Origin: Symbiotaphrina buchneri
Taxonomy: Eukaryota > Ascomycota > Symbiotaphrinales > Symbiotaphrinaceae
Reading direction: 5' to 3'
Assembly: GCA_001599915.1 (NCBI GenBank)
Contig: BCIG01000012.1
Location: 248,001 to 312,000, forward strand
Length of the DNA stretch: 64,000 bases
A program made the position numbers and the translations under genes. This document shows positions 23,111 to 36,605 of this stretch, one piece after another (the first letter of the stretch is position 1; each line of letters opens with the position of its first letter). Under the pieces are notes generated by a model. The model saw only the letters and a program-made list of their open reading frames with translations. It ran no database searches and was not told the DNA's origin.

Positions 23111-24212
23111 GATTGCCTTTCCGACTTCAAGATGTTGTTGAGTTTGGCGCCTGTAATAATAGTGGTACGGGTAGAGTACTAAGCTACCTCACTGACATGA
23201 GGGACTCCTCTTGCTTCATCTGGAACTTAAAGATCTTCCGTCTGAGCTTATCTGATAAGCGAGCCTAACAACTGCCACCTATGGTACTTCGTACAGATCG
23301 GTAAAGCAGTGTTAAGGAGTACCTTCCTTACCTTGGATACGAAAATCTTAGCTCAAGTTGCTCCCCGACGAACCCCTGCAAATCCAGCCATTCCCCGCGA
23401 GACCCTTTCGGGAGGTCATCGATCCTCTCTAGAGCGACGCCCATCAAGTGGAAGGTTGGGTGCTTCTCTTCCAACTTTTGTGCCAATGTGAGTTACGTGA
23501 ACGGTTTGTTTATCCATGCAGATGCCGTGACGTCTTTTCTCCCTCTGGGATCGGGGTTGCACCGGTTGTCGAGGGCTACATTTAGCTACCTCGCCTTATC
23601 CCAGGTGAATAAGCGCATGGAAAGCGTGGAAAGTGATAGATCCCACTGGAAGCGGCGCAAGCCTCTTACCGACACAGACGCTCCCCCTAGCCTGTGCTAA
23701 TCATAATTTGGGGCTGACAGACGACTAAGGGTCGCCGCAGAACGACGACGTATTCCACCAAGGATTATTTCTCAGGGTTCAATTTTCCTCCAAAACAGCT
23801 CTCCATCATCCTTCTCAATCCAGACGGTTTACCAAGTCGACACCAGCATCTGCGGGATTCCCAAACCGTCCCGCTTATCTTTCTCGAACTGCGCTTCAAC
23901 CCATCGGTGTTCGCCTACCCGTCCTTGATTGTATTGTACCCACTCTTTCGTTTCTCGCGCGCTGTTCTCAGCCTTCCTCTCTCGACTTCAACCAGCCACA
24001 TCTCCCTTGACTGCTCTATCCTCACATTTGAAGCTCGATTTGAACGTGAGTTCACCCTGACAGCTTGCCTCTGCAAAAGTCTCTCGCGACACCTGTTCCT
24101 CAGTTGCCCGCGTTCGACACTTCTCTGACCAACATCACCGCAGAAGTCGTCCGTCCTTAGACTTGCTCCCGCACACGTCGTCCATCAGGGGGCCTTAGTC
24201 TGATCATCAAAG
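23111..24212. other. Divergent promoter region and long leader of the YDJ1-like gene
   Basis: A 1.1-kb divergent spacer between fcy1 and ydj1. The part from about 23780 to 24212 is strongly C/T-rich with many TTCTC/CTTTC runs, typical of a long fungal 5' leader. Short upstream ORFs (for example 23907-24128) are present without coding character. I could not identify a convincing heat-shock element (nGAAnnTTCn array). Confidence 0.55.
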
Positions 24213-25623
24213 ATGGTCAAGGAAACAAAATACTATGATATCCTCGGGGTTAGTACTCATCGCTCATATGTGCCCGCGGCCTTCATGACGACTGACCGAG
24301 ATACCAGGTATCCCCGACGGCCACCGAAGCCGAACTCAAAACCGCTTATAAGAAGGGGGCATTGAAACATCACCCAGGTATGTGGCCGCGACATCATCTT
24401 CGAGGTCCTAAGATTCCCATGCTGAATCTGTGATCCAGACAAAAATGCGCACAACCCCGACGCCGCGGAAAAGTTCAAGGATCTTTCTCATGCTTATGAG
24501 GTCCTGTCCGATCCCCAGAAACGACAGCTATATGATCAATTCGGAGAAGAAGGATTAGAGCAAGGTGGTGCCGGCGGTGGCATGTCCGCCGAGGATCTGT
24601 TCTCACAGTTCTTTGGAGGAGGGTCTGCCTTTGGCGGTATGTTCGGAGGCGGCATGCGCGATACGGGCCCAAAGAAGGCAAGAACCATTCATCACGTCAT
24701 AAAGGTTTCCCTAGAAGATATCTACCGCGGAAAAGTCTCAAAACTTGCGTTGCAGAAGTCAGTCATATGTCCCAAGTGTGATGGACGTGGTGGGAAAGAA
24801 GGAGCGGTCAAGAAATGTACTGGCTGCGACGGTCATGGGATGAAGACGATGATGCGTCAAATGGGCCCTATGATACAGCGTTTCCAGACTGTCTGTCCCG
24901 ACTGCCAGGGTGAGGGTGAAATCATCCGGGACAAGGACCGCTGCAAACAGTGCAACGGCAAGAAAACCGTTGTTGAACGGAAGGTTCTCCACGTCCATGT
25001 CGACAGAGGTGTGAAGTCCGGGCACAAGATCGAGTTTAGGGGTGAAGGAGATCAATTGCCCGGCATCCTGCCAGGAGACGTTCAATTCGAAATCGAGCAG
25101 AAACCTCATCCACGATTCCAGCGGAAAGATGATGACCTCTACTACCATGCCGAAATCGACCTGCTTACTGCATTGGCCGGAGGCACCATTAACATTGAGC
25201 ACCTGGATGACCGGTGGTTGACTGTCAACATTCTTCCAGGCGAGGTCATCAGCCCTGGTAAGTCACCTGTTCTCTTTCTGGTCGAATGCCCTGCTAACTA
25301 CCTTCACAGGCGAGGTCAAGATGATCCGCGGCCAGGGTATGCCATCATACCGTCATCACGATTTCGGCAATCTGTACATCCAGTTTGAAGTCAAATTCCC
25401 GGAGCCTCACTTCAACACGCCTGAAATGATCGCCAAGCTCGAAGAGATCCTTCCTCCGCGGAAAGTGGGTGAGCTGCCACCACCGGATGCTATGACCGAA
25501 GATTTCGCTCTGGAGGAGGTGGATGCTAGTCAGCAAGCAAGAGCGCACGGAGCGACTGGAATGGATGAGGATGATGAAGATGGCCCGCAAGGCGGAGAGA
25601 GGGTGCAATGTGCTTCTCAATAG
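24213..25623 (+). CDS. ydj1: Type I Hsp40 co-chaperone, Ydj1/Mas5-like, farnesylated
   Basis: Exons 24213-24248, 24308-24377, 24439-25257 and 25310-25623 give 412 residues. The J domain opens [20 protein letters not shown] and carries the HPD motif (residues 34-36), whose Asp codon is split by intron 2. A Gly/Phe-rich linker ([17 protein letters not shown]) follows. Then come four zinc-binding CxxCxGxG-type repeats ([36 protein letters not shown]; the last lacks its final Gly), the two beta-barrel client-binding domains and an acidic tail ending CASQ. CASQ is the same farnesylation CaaX box as in yeast Ydj1. The protein stimulates Hsp70 ATPase and delivers clients, with a pool anchored on ER and mitochondrial membranes. 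Exon structure and full domain set are intact. Confidence 0.96.
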
Positions 25624-26139
25624 GCTGCGTACTGTGGGGAGTGGAGGTGGTGCCTATGACTTTATGAGGCGACGGAATTTCATGCTGCAAATCGAAGGGC
25701 TCATGAGCGGTCCTTGAGGTCAACGGAGCACACGTTTTCCAAGACAAGGAGTGGGTACTATAGAGTACGAATCTGGAACGACCGGCATGCTTCCTTGTTC
25801 GACTTCCTGCATCGTTCCAGTCTGTTTTATCGGACCATATCGGCAGGCGCGCATGTGCTTTCAGTGTTTTCCATTGCACAATTTCTTTCCACGCTTAGAT
25901 AGAAGTGGACATCGTTCAGAGTTGAATGAACCCTTCAGACATGGGTCTTGCGTAACTGATTCAGGCTATTTGTAGTCAAAATGATGTATGTATGCGCTTC
26001 CATGGCGTCTTCAAAAATCAAATCTCGCCATCTTAGATCGCCAACTCAGTACGGAGTACGTACAGCCGACATCCCATGTGATGAATTGCGGCTCAAACTG
26101 TCACGCTTAGCCTGAACTTACCCACCTTATGATCAACAG
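25624..26139. other. Intergenic spacer between ydj1 and msh1
   Basis: 3' flank of ydj1 and msh1 promoter. The only visible feature is the palindromic CAGTACGGAGTACGTAC near 26047-26063, a motif type also seen near 12375. No gene seen. Confidence 0.6.
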
Positions 26140-29100
26140 ATGCATAAGGTAGTAGCCTGGAGACTGCTTCATACTACCTCCTCAAACCCGGTCCGTTACG
26201 GCCATAGAACATTATTAAAAACGCGGGATATTGCGACTCCTGGAAGGAGAGTATGGCCTGCCACAGACGCTCAGAGGTCATGGCGACGCATGAAATCGAC
26301 AGCCACTGTGAGCTTACAGGAGCTTCCACAGGGTCCAATTGCTTCAGGACGCGTCCTCCCGGACTTGCCTGAGCCTTCGACCTACCCTACAGTTGTCCAG
26401 CAGGCCAGAAACAACATGCAAAAGTTCGGAAACTGTGTCTTGTTCACTCGAGTGGGCGGTTTCTATGAAGTGAGTGGTGAGAGTGAGACCGCTCTGTGTA
26501 CCTAATCTGACATTGGTCGAGCTCTATTTTGAGCATGCTGTTGAGTATGGACCTCTCCTTGGCCTCAAAGTCGCTCTCAAGAAGACGAATGCTGGTCCAG
26601 TTCCCATGGTGAGTTATACGGACGTAGTTTTTCCAGGGCAAGGGCTAACAATACAACGAGGCGGGCTTCCCATTCTTCCAATTGGATCGTTTTCTAAAAA
26701 TACTGGTTCAGGACCATAATAAATATGTGGCCATCAGTGAGGAGTTCCCGAACAATACTTCGAAGAAGGCCAAGACAGGCGGGCTGTTGTTCGATCGAAG
26801 AGTAACCAGAGTTGTTACCCCCGGGACGCTTATAGATGAGAAGTTCATGGATCCATATGAGAACAACTATATTCTAGCTTTGGATCATGAGCCGCTTGGT
26901 GCTTTCAGATCAGATCATATGGGACGTAATGGAAACGGGTCGCCCAATCAAGGAACAGTTGGTCTCGCATGGCTGGATTTATCCACAGGGGAATTTTTCA
27001 CGCAATCGACCTCCATTTCGACTCTGTCATCCAGCATTGCCCGAATTGGAGCTCGTGAACTTGTAGTTGGAAGCCATGTTCGGGAAAATGGTGACAATCC
27101 ACTACTGCGTGTACTCGAGGAAGATGGACATCTGATCACATATCACGCGACTCCCCATGACGGAGAAGATATATCCGCTTGGGATTCCGTGCTAGATGGT
27201 ACCATAGATGCAAATCTTAGGAACTCCTTCCCACCGGATGAGGTTCGTGCTGGAAGTCTCTTACTGTCGTATGTTACGGCACGGTTACTAGGAACCGAGG
27301 TGAAGTTACAACTTCCGATCAGGAAACAGGTCATGGATACTATGAGTATCGATAAAAGCAGTATGAGGGCTCTTGAGGTCAAATCCACCCTCACGGATGG
27401 AAATTTTGCCGGAAGTCTGCTTCATGCCGTTCGGCGGACTGTCACTAAGAGCGGTGCGAGGCTCTTGGAGGACTGGATAAGTAAATGACCCCCCGAGTGC
27501 TTTTTCCGTCCTAAACTTCCTATTATTGTAACAACGCTCATATGCTTTTTCTTTCAGGTGCACCTTCCGCCTCCATTGGTGTCATAAATGGCCGGCTTGA
27601 CCTGGTCCATGTCTTCATGATAGACGAGCCTCTACGGGAAGAGATAATCACTTTGCTCCGTCAGACTTTCGATTCTCAACGTCTGGTACAGAAGTTTGCT
27701 TTAGGTCGTGGAGAACCAGACGATCTCCTTTCTCTGCACAAGACTATACAAGCGACTGAACACATATCTAGAGTGCTGAAAGATTGGTTGCGGTGTTCAT
27801 TCGCATCTAAAATTGGGTTGGATAATTCGGATGAAACCACTCAAGTGTCAAGCTCCCTGTTGTCACTGCTGAACCGCTTCGAGTTTGACGGGCCGCTGGA
27901 ACTCGCGACACGAATCGCTGCAGCGGTCGATGAAGCTGGTCTGCAACAAAGGCAGAATATAGCTGAAGATCAGGTCGCAGAGATTATAGCCATGGCTCAA
28001 AATGTTGTCGGTGAGCAAGCAACAGAAGGAGATCTCGTTGGACTGCCGAAAGCTATACAACCAAAGAAGGCAAAGACAGGCAGTATCCGCGACTTGACCA
28101 CAGATGATGAGGTATGGGTTATGCGCAGAAGGTTGGCATTCCTGGAAGGTCTGCATTCCCTGCTGATTTTCCTAGTGCCAGTCATACCCTAGAAAGACTG
28201 CATGAAGCTCTCGAGGTGTTGAAAGGGGAAAAAGTCCAACTCGAGAACGATCTTCGGAGACAGCTGGGTATGACTAGATACGCCACGAGCCTTCGATACA
28301 GCAATGACTAAATATATGCAGATACGCCGAGTTTGACTTTGCGCTGGACCCCTAGCCTTGGACACATCTGTCACTTGAGAGGAAAAGACACAAAGGCTTC
28401 GTTGGCTCCCCTAGAGATTGCCAAAGGCCTGAGTTCTAGCAAAACTACACGATCGATACATGTGCCGAAATGGACTCGCCTAGGGTCGATGATTGACCAG
28501 TCAAGGCTCCAAATCCGAGCGGAAGAACAACGCATATTTCATGAGCTGAGGCAAATGGTAAGCCGAATCCTAGTTCGGCAGGTGTAGCTAATCATGTAGG
28601 TTGTCATCAATCTCATGAAGCTCCGTCGAAATGCTAGGGTGTTGGATGAGCTCGATATCGCCTGTTCGTTTGCTCTATTGGCACAGGAGCAGCAACTTGT
28701 CCGTCCGCTATTGAGGCAGAGGTAAGACTGCGCTTCGGGACGGTGACCGCAGGCTGATCATCAAAGCACCAATCTCAAAATCATAGGCGGTCGACACCCT
28801 ACGGTCCAGGCGGGACTGGAAAAGCATGGCCGGAGCTTTACTCCGAATGATTGCTTCATGACGCCTGATGAGCATATCTGGCTTGTTACGGGTCCTAATA
28901 TGGCAGGAAAGAGCACATTTCTCCGTCAAAATGCTTTGATAGCAATCCTCGCACAGATAGGGTCCTTCGTTCCCGCTCAATATGCGGAGATCGGTATTGT
29001 GGATCAGATTTTGAGTCGTGTCGGCTCAGTTGATAATCTTTCCCGTGATCAGTCTACATTCATGGTTGAGATGGTCGAAACAGCGAACATACTCAACCAG

Positions 29101-29475
29101 GCTACGCCCAGGTCGATGGTGATCATGGATGAGGTGGGACGTGGCACGACCCATGAAGATGGTATAGCTGTGGCCTTTGCCTGCTTGCACCACCTTCATT
29201 ACCATAATCGGAGTCGTACACTTTTCGCAACGCATTTTCACGGCCTGGCGGACATGGCAAGCGACTTTCCACGTCTTGCGTGTTATTGTACCGACCTGGT
29301 GGAGGATGCGGAAGGGGGTTTCTCGTACTTGCATCAACTGAAAAAGGGGGTTAATCGGCAGTCCCATGCATTGAAAGTCGCGAAGTTGGCGGGACTGCCA
29401 GAGTCAGCCATTATGGTTGCAGAGCGCATCCTGCAGGAGCTACGCAAGCAACGACCCTCTACAAGTTCACATTGA
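26140..29475 (+). CDS. msh1: Mitochondrial MutS homologue Msh1
   Basis: Eight exons: 26140-26469, 26522-26608, 26661-27480, 27558-28131, 28176-28267, 28322-28557, 28600-28721 and 28767-29475, about 989 residues (yeast Msh1 has 959); all phases agree. The N-terminus (MHKVVAWRLLHTTSSNPVRYGHRTLLK) is basic and hydroxylated like a mitochondrial presequence. The mismatch-wedge motif GGFYE (residues 106-110) ends exon 1. Then follow connector and lever domains and the ATPase: Walker A GPNMAGKST at residue 796, DQSTFMVEM, Walker B SMVIMDEVGRGTTHEDG and the LFATHFHGL switch. Msh1 binds mismatches and maintains mitochondrial DNA. Intron 4 has a weak donor (GTTGGC) and intron 7 an unusual acceptor choice (TCAAAG), each selected because it alone restores conserved sequence (MRRSASHTLERLHE; STNLKIIGGRHPTV). 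Confidence 0.92.
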
Positions 29476-29970
29476 GCGTTTACTATTACTACTACTGATG
29501 ATGCTGGATCGTGCATAGATTTGTACATCAACCTGGCTTCTTCAATGGGACCATGAGATCGATGACCAATGTCTGCGCATGACCTATGTAGGTCCTGGTA
29601 GCGCTGGGCCCTGGTGCTTTCAAGTGTCTAAATCAGGCTTGCAAGTGCCTGTCTACAATGTGATATGGTAGGAATAGGATGTAAAAACCAAATTAAACTA
29701 TACCAATGACAAGTCTGTTAGGCTGTTACCGGACGATATTTAACGGTGGTATGGTATATTCATAACTAGTGGTAGATACCATACCACTTGCAAGCCTATG
29801 TACCAGCCAGAAATTCCAGAAATGTCAGTCCTGTATCAGTTAAGTATTGAGTATTCTGGACTTTCTGGGAATTAAAGGAAATCCCAAATTTCCAATTCTA
29901 CGCCAGCCAGCAGGCTTACTGTTGGTATGGTGTAGTATGGTATTTTGACCCTTTAAGCTTACCTGTCAAC
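29476..29970. other. msh1 3' flank grading into the AT-rich transposon island
   Basis: Base composition changes here from genic to AT-rich. From about 29740 the DNA contains diverged fragments of the same TIR family found next to it: GGTATGGTAT...ATACCATACC pairs near 29745-29810, and a start-like fragment AGGCTTACTGTTGGTATGG at about 29910 that is cut off by R0. Confidence 0.6.
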
Positions 29971-29995
29971 AGGCTTGCCGTTGGTATGATATACC

Positions 29996-30410
29996 GTATC
30001 TTCTTGAGTAACTCATAATTGTGCTAGCAAGGGTTAAATGTTAGTTGTTGCTTTCTAACCTTGTAGGTAAGCGGTGTGATTCTGCCAGTATCAGAATAAG
30101 CTTTTAAAGCCAATCAGAATCAAGGACTTCAGCTGATTTCTGTAATCTACCGATCGGTCGATCGGACAGAATCAAACATTGTCCACAGACTGTTATGAGT
30201 AGAACATGATAGAAAACAGCCAAAAAAATATTCAAGTTGGAGATTATATTATAGGAATACTAGAATATCTATCAAGACCTGTTAATTAATCTTTCAATGG
30301 TCTATTTGGTCTGTAATCATCAGAGTTCAATGTTCAAAGAGGGTGAAATAACCTCAGTACCAAGCATTTAACCCTTGTTAACACAATTATGAGTTACTCG
30401 AGAAGATCGG
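29996..30410. mobile_element. 415-bp MITE with ~45-bp terminal inverted repeats, nested in R0
   Basis: The left end (GTATCTTCTTGAGTAACTC ATAATTGTG...) is the inverted copy of the right end (...CACAATTATGAGTTACTCGAGAAGATCG), about 45 bp each. TATACC flanks both sides (29990-29995 and 30411-30416), a probable target-site duplication. Removing the element rejoins R0 sequence that matches R2. No coding capacity. Confidence 0.72.
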
Positions 30411-30682
30411 TATACCACTGAATACGAATATACCACACCGGCGCTAAATGTGGTCTGGTATCGAATTTTGGTACCGGTGGTACTTAGTCATGATACCATA
30501 TTCTATCAGCGCTAAATGTGGTATAATACCAGATCACCAGATCAAAAAGATAAAATAAGAAATTTTTTTTCTTTTGGAAATGCTATTTTTGGAAGGGGTA
30601 TAGAACTAGAGCTCAGCAAGTTCCATTAACATATTTGTCAGCATATACTATACCTAATTGGGTTTAGTTTACAAGGTAGCTT

Positions 30683-30732
30683 GCATTAGTGTGCATTAGT
30701 GTGCATTAGTGTGCATTAGTTTGCATTAGTAT
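30683..30732. repeat. Decamer tandem repeat (GCATTAGTGT)x5
   Basis: Five head-to-tail copies of a 10-bp unit, the last two with single changes (TT, AT). They lie inside R0. The R2 copy has the same array mutated to ACTAATATA-like units, consistent with RIP transitions. Confidence 0.85.
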
Positions 30733-31472
30733 GTTTCACTATTTGTTAGTGCTTATAAATACGAGGTAAGCTAGGCCTAAAGAGGCAGGTTGGTTGGAAT
30801 ATAATTGTATTTTGTATTTTCTTGAATTCTAACCAAGCTGCTGTCCTAAGTCCTTTTTACACTTCTAACTTGTTGTTATTCTGTAGTTCCAACTTCCCAA
30901 CCATTGTAGGACTTCAAAACAGGAAAATGCTAACATCTCAACCATTCCTAATCAGATTTTGAAATTTTAAAAAAGTATTACTCAGCAAAGAATTTGCTAT
31001 ACAACCGTGTTTTTCTTATATTAAAATGTTGATTATTCACCAAGCTAAAATTAGGTTTCGCTTAAAGTTGCTAACTAAACGCTTACTAAGTGCTTAGTCA
31101 ACTGTATAAGTAATACACAATGAATATTTGGCAGTAGTATTCGTATTTATAACTAGTGGTCTGGTACTAGGGATCTAAACTACTACATGTAGTCAAGTTT
31201 CTTGGCAGGCAAGCTTAAAAGGTCTAAATACCATACCATACCAACAGCAAGCCTGCAAATAGTACTGGAAAAATATTTTTCCTAGTTACAATCCGATTTT
31301 TTTGATTTTTACCAACCTAGGAGAAAACACTATTATACCAAACCAGTTAGTAGTCTGGTATCAGATCTCTACACCAACCTGTACTTAGTACCGGTTTGGT
31401 AAACTATACCAACTGGTAAACATTATACCAGTGACAAGCCTGTTCTGTATCTTCCTGTTGATTTACCCAAGG

Positions 31473-31949
31473 CTTGTTGTTAGTATGATATAGTATGGTA
31501 TTTTAACCTTTTAAGCTTGTCTACCAAGAAACTTAACTATATATAGTAGTTAGACCCCTAATACCAGTTACCACTAGTTACAAATACAAATACTACTGTT
31601 AAGTATTTATTATGTATTATTAAAACTGTTTACTAAGTATATAGTAAACAACTTTAAACAAAACCTAATTTTATCTCTATAAATAATCAACCTTTTAAAA
31701 TAATAGAAATACTGTTGTATAACAAATTTATTGTTAAATAATACCCTTTTGAAATTTTAAAATCTAATTAGGAATAGTTAAGATATCATTATTTTCTTGT
31801 TATAACCCTAGCTCTAGATTCTATAATAACTAGGAACTATAAGATAACAACAAATTAGAAGTATAAAGAGGACTTGGGATAGTAACTCAGTTAGAATTCA
31901 AGAAAATACAAAATATAATTATATTCTAACTAACCTGTCTCTTTCTACC
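31473..31949. mobile_element. R1, truncated second copy of the TIR element, opposite orientation
   Basis: It starts AGGCTTGTTGTTAGTATG and continues as an inverted, diverged copy of R0's right half (for example ACTTTAAACAAAACCTAATTT against CTTAAAGTTG... in R0). R0 and R1 thus make a roughly 0.5-kb imperfect inverted repeat around a 220-bp centre. R1 is cut at about 31950 by the copia 5' LTR. A matching later piece of the element lies at about 59070-59243. Confidence 0.6.
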
Positions 31950-31955
31950 TATTTT

Positions 31956-32440
31956 TGTTAAAATAGTAAGCGATAACAAGCGCTACTATCCTGGAAAGCT
32001 CTAGAAACCACAGTAGGGCATGAATGTAGAGTGTGGCAAAAAGCCAGAAGTCCATAGAAACCTATGGAAGCCCATGAAAGCCTATAGAAGTTTCTAGAAG
32101 CCTATAGAAATTCCTGGAAGTTTCTAGAACATTCAATGTGCTTTGTAATTAGCAAATAACCAAGTATTTGTAAGCATTATAAAGCATTGGTAATCAACAG
32201 ATTACAAAGCATTGGTAATCAACAAGATTATCAAGCATGTTAAAACATTCCAGCTGTAAAAATTATCTCCTATTTACATCTATAAAAGAGGCATAAAACC
32301 CCCAGGCAGATAGAAAGCAATTTAATTAACATTTACACCTGCTTCTACATTTATACTGCTTTAAGCTGTATTCCTTCTGCTATTATACCTTTTCATAGGT
32401 TATAAAGCCTAGCTGTTATTAACAACTAAAATTTTAACCA
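31956..32440 (+). repeat. Copia 5' LTR
   Basis: Shares its sequence with copies at 43976 and 59459 in the same orientation. It contains GAAGCCTATAGAAG-type short repeats followed by about three repeats of a 25-bp unit (AAAGCATTGGTAATCAACAG). The end is uncertain, between 32395 and 32440. Confidence 0.75.
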
Positions 32441-35400
32441 ATCAAACCTTTTTCCTCTTATCCTCCTATATATTATTCTTGTTTGTACATATGTTGCATA
32501 GTCACTGCAACCGCTATTTACCATGTTATTTCCTATCAATTGAATTCTTCAAATCAAGAAGTTAAAAGGTAGGAAAATTACAAAACCTAATCTATCTGTT
32601 TTCATTTACTTCTAATCAAAGATAAACTAGGCCCTGCTATTTCTAAACCTACTAATATGGATACAGAAAAGCTGAACTAAGCTTTTGCAACAATTACCCT
32701 TACCTTGGAGGACAGTTCAATGCTATAAATTAGCAAATACACTAGTTTTAAAAAGGCATAGGATTTGTTAAAATTACTCTATGCCCTAAAGAGGTTCAAT
32801 GCAGAATTCCTGTACTGTAAAAAGTTTTTCCAAACTATACTAACCACATATAGTAACAATATGGAATTTTTCTACAATAAAATTTACCACTTGTTAAACA
32901 AGCTGCAAGCATGCAATATCAAATTACTGCAATAGGTAATTATTGCTTATATTTTAAGCAATTTAAACAAGCAATATAAATAATTTATTACAATAATCAC
33001 CTAAAACTTCCAAGCCAATCAGAACAAATTGCTTTTTACAATTAACCAATTATTTTTGAATTTATTGGATAAAGCACAACAATTGAAAATCGCAATAGTA
33101 AACAAGCTAATGCATTATTTACTCAAAACATCAACCAAAATAGCAATCAAAACAATAATCAAAATGGCAATACCAATATTCTCAGAAATACCTAATCAGG
33201 TAAAATTTCAAAAAAGCCACAGAAATTCTATGATCATTGTAAGAAAACAGGTTATATGATCAAAGACTGTTTTTATAAGTACCTAGAAAAAGCCCTTAGT
33301 TATTAGCAACAAGAACTAGATCCAAAGAGGCAAAACCAAAACCTAAACAAAAGTGATTCCTGTTCTGGTAATTCCACTATCAATTTTCTGGTAAATACCA
33401 AATGCAAAGAATATAACCTGCTAGATACAATAGATACCAATGATGAAATATTCACATTATATACTACTGTTCTCCTAACAAAACAACCTAATAGCTTTAT
33501 ACTGGATTCAGGTTGTACCTAACATATAATCTGTAATAAAGATTATTTCTAAGAGCTAGTTCCAAACCAAACAAAAATCAATTAGGGCAATGCTAGAACA
33601 ATTTTCGCTAAGGGCTTTAATACAGTAAATATCAAATTCACTAACTCTGGTAAAACAGCAATTCTTGATAATTGCTTGTATGTTCCTAAATTTAGAATAA
33701 ATCTTATTTCCATGGGAATTCTAGATTAAGAAGGGCTTAAGGTAGTTTTGGGACAGGGTACTGTTACCATAGTAACCAAAAAATTGGTAAAGCTGATAAC
33801 TGGAAAGTTTGTCAATTTACTATACTACCTCCTGGTAGTAAGCTGTAAAAACATAATGAATTCTACTGAAAAAGCAGCTATTCCTATTGTAATAAAAACA
33901 AATACAGTGAATGCTGCAAAGCAATAGCAATTATAGCATGATTGAATAGGCCATGTAAATTACTAAGCAATTAGAACTATAGGAATAATAAATTCAATTT
34001 CCAGTAAATTTGAATATAAACATTGTATTAAATCAAATTTGACTTGAAAAATAAATCAAATTCAAACTGTGAAAACTAAAGCTTACATAGATAAGATAAG
34101 CACAGATATATGCAGTCTAATTAATCTGAAAACATTCACCGGCAAACAGTATTTTATAACCTTCCTAGATAATAAAACTAGGTGGTTAGAAGCTGAATCA
34201 TTGACATATAAAAGTCAAGCTTTTAACATGCTAGTATATTTTGAAACTAAAGCAGAAAACACTATTAGTAACACTAGTAGTAAAAAACACTGATTAAAAA
34301 TTCTGAAATCAGATAACAATAGAGAATTTATATCTAAAAAATACAAACCTATCTAATGAAAAGGGGGTAATCCAGGAATTTTCTGTTTCTTATTCACCTC
34401 AATAAAATAGGTTAATTAAACACCTAAATCAAACCTTATTCAATAAGGTTAAAACACTGTTCAATCATGCAAATTTACCTAAATACTTATAGGGAAAAGC
34501 ACTAAATGCTGTAATTTACCTTTATAACCATACTCCTTATACTTTCTTAAAAGGGATAACTCTATATAAGATGTGATTTGGCCAAAAACCCAAATACTCC
34601 CATATAAGGATATTTAGATTGATTACCTATTTTTGAATATAAAACCCTAAAAAGCTTGAAGATAAGGGAAAATTGGCAATTTTGATCAACTTTGGATCAA
34701 ACCAATATAAACTGTTTAATCCAGATTCATACTGTATATTTTAAGCATATAATATCCAAATTCTTAAAGGTCAATTTTTACCTTAGAAAAATAAACAAAA
34801 ATTGCAATTAGGAAATAAAATCAAAATTTAAATATCAAACCTATAACAAATGCAAACTCTACCAGAAAATCAATTACCTACTGTAACACATGACTAAGTA
34901 CATGACCTAGTCAACAGTAAATCAGTTGATAAGTTACAAGAAATTGAACCAGTACAATCTAGAAAAAGGCTTAAACTGGAAAATGTTCTTAGGATGCAAA
35001 ATGTTTCTAGGATTTAAAATTCCAATTATACCAATAAATCAGAAGATAAGTTAGCAAACCTAGTTTATATAGCTGATTCAAATATCAATAACCTTCAAAG
35101 CTATAAAAAAGCTCTAGCTAGTTCTAATCAGGAAAATTGGATAAAAGTTATAGAAAAGGAATTTTCCAACTTGTAAAATCAAAATACCTGGAACTTAAGT
35201 AAATCTCTAAGAAAACCATTTAAAGGTCAATAGGTACCTAAAACTAAACTAGACCAAAACAGGGAAAAAATTAAATATAAAGCCTGTTAGATAATAAAGG
35301 GCTGTATACAAATATCAAGCTAAGATTATATAGATACCTTTAGCACAACAGCTAGGCCAGAATCTTAGCAGTTACTATTTACATTAGTTGTATACCTAGA

Positions 35401-36605
35401 TTAGGAAATAGAACAATGGAATATAAAATCTGCTTTTCCTAATGTGGCAATTAACCAAAAAATTAGATCTAGCAACTAATAGAATTTAAATAAAATCAAA
35501 ATCTGAAAATGGCATGCAAATTAAATAAAGTGCTGTATGGCCTAAAACAATCAGTATAATAATGGTATATTCATTTAAAAGAATTATTAAACAAATTAGG
35601 TTTTAAAACTTTATATTCAGACCTTGCCATTTTCGGAAATCCTGAAACAAAGCTGATAATCATATGTTATATAGATAACCTTTTAATTTTCAGTAAATCT
35701 AAATCAGAAATTGAAAAACTAAAAACAGAAATTTCCAAACAACTGGAAATTACTGATTTAGGCCTGGTAAAATACTATTTAAGTATAGAGATCATACAGG
35801 ATTAAAAACAAAAACAAATCAGGCTAACCCAAAAAGGTTACCTAAAACCCCTATTAGCAAAATATGGTAAAACCTGTTTAATTCCGATAAAAACACCTGG
35901 AATAATAAGAATTCAGCTAGAAGTAGCAGATAAAGATTACCATGTTGATAAAGAACAAAAATCAAAATATCAGCAAAAAGTCGGTTTTTTAATTTACCTA
36001 GCTATTAAAACCAGATCAGATATCGCATTTAATATAAATACCTATGCATACTATAATTCAAACCCAAATAAATCACACTGGCAAGCATTAAATTATATCT
36101 GGCAATATTTGAATAGAACAACTGAATTAAACTTAATCTATCAATCAGATTCCTACCCCAAATTAATTAGTTATAGTAACTCTGATTAGAAAGATAAATA
36201 TAACTCTTGCTAGTCTACCTTAGGATTTATTTTCCTAATAGGGGAAAAATCACCTATATCTTGATAGAGCAAATTGCAAAAATCCATTGTAATCTTTAGT
36301 TACAAAGCTGAATATATAGCTTTAAAAAAAGCAACTAAAGAAGATATATGGTATAAAAGGCTTTTAGCCAAATTGGGTTTAGTATAAAATCAGCTCACCT
36401 TATAAACACAGATAGTAAATCTGCAATTCATTATTCAAAGGATAAGAAATACTACTTTAAGGCAAAACACATTGATATTTCCTATTACTTTGTATGTGAA
36501 AATGTATAAACAAAGAAAATAAACCTAAACTAGGTTAAAAACAAGGATAACCTTATAGATTTACTGGTAAAAACAGTAAATAGCAAACAATTCAAAATAT
36601 ATGTT

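Larger units (their letters stand above)
29971..31254. mobile_element. TIR element R0 (non-autonomous DNA transposon-like)
   Basis: Both ends carry the inverted motif AGGCTTGCCGTTGGTATG (29971) and CATACCAACAGCAAGCCT (ending 31254). With the MITE at 29996-30410 removed, the element is about 0.86 kb. Its body (CGGCGCTAAATGTGGTCTGG..., five GCATTAGTGT decamers at 30683-30732, a 31000-31070 stretch) recurs in inverted orientation in R1 (31473 onward) and R2 (59244-60461). No ORF. The boundaries were inferred by comparing the copies by eye. Confidence 0.68.

Noticed and set aside
23907-24128. 73-codon frame in the ydj1 leader
   Set aside because: Leu/Ser/Phe-rich translation of a C/T-rich leader, typical of untranslated fungal 5' regions.
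33029-33259. 76-codon frame as a separate gene in the AT island
   Set aside because: It is a surviving open stretch in or beside the decayed copia gag region, not an independent gene.
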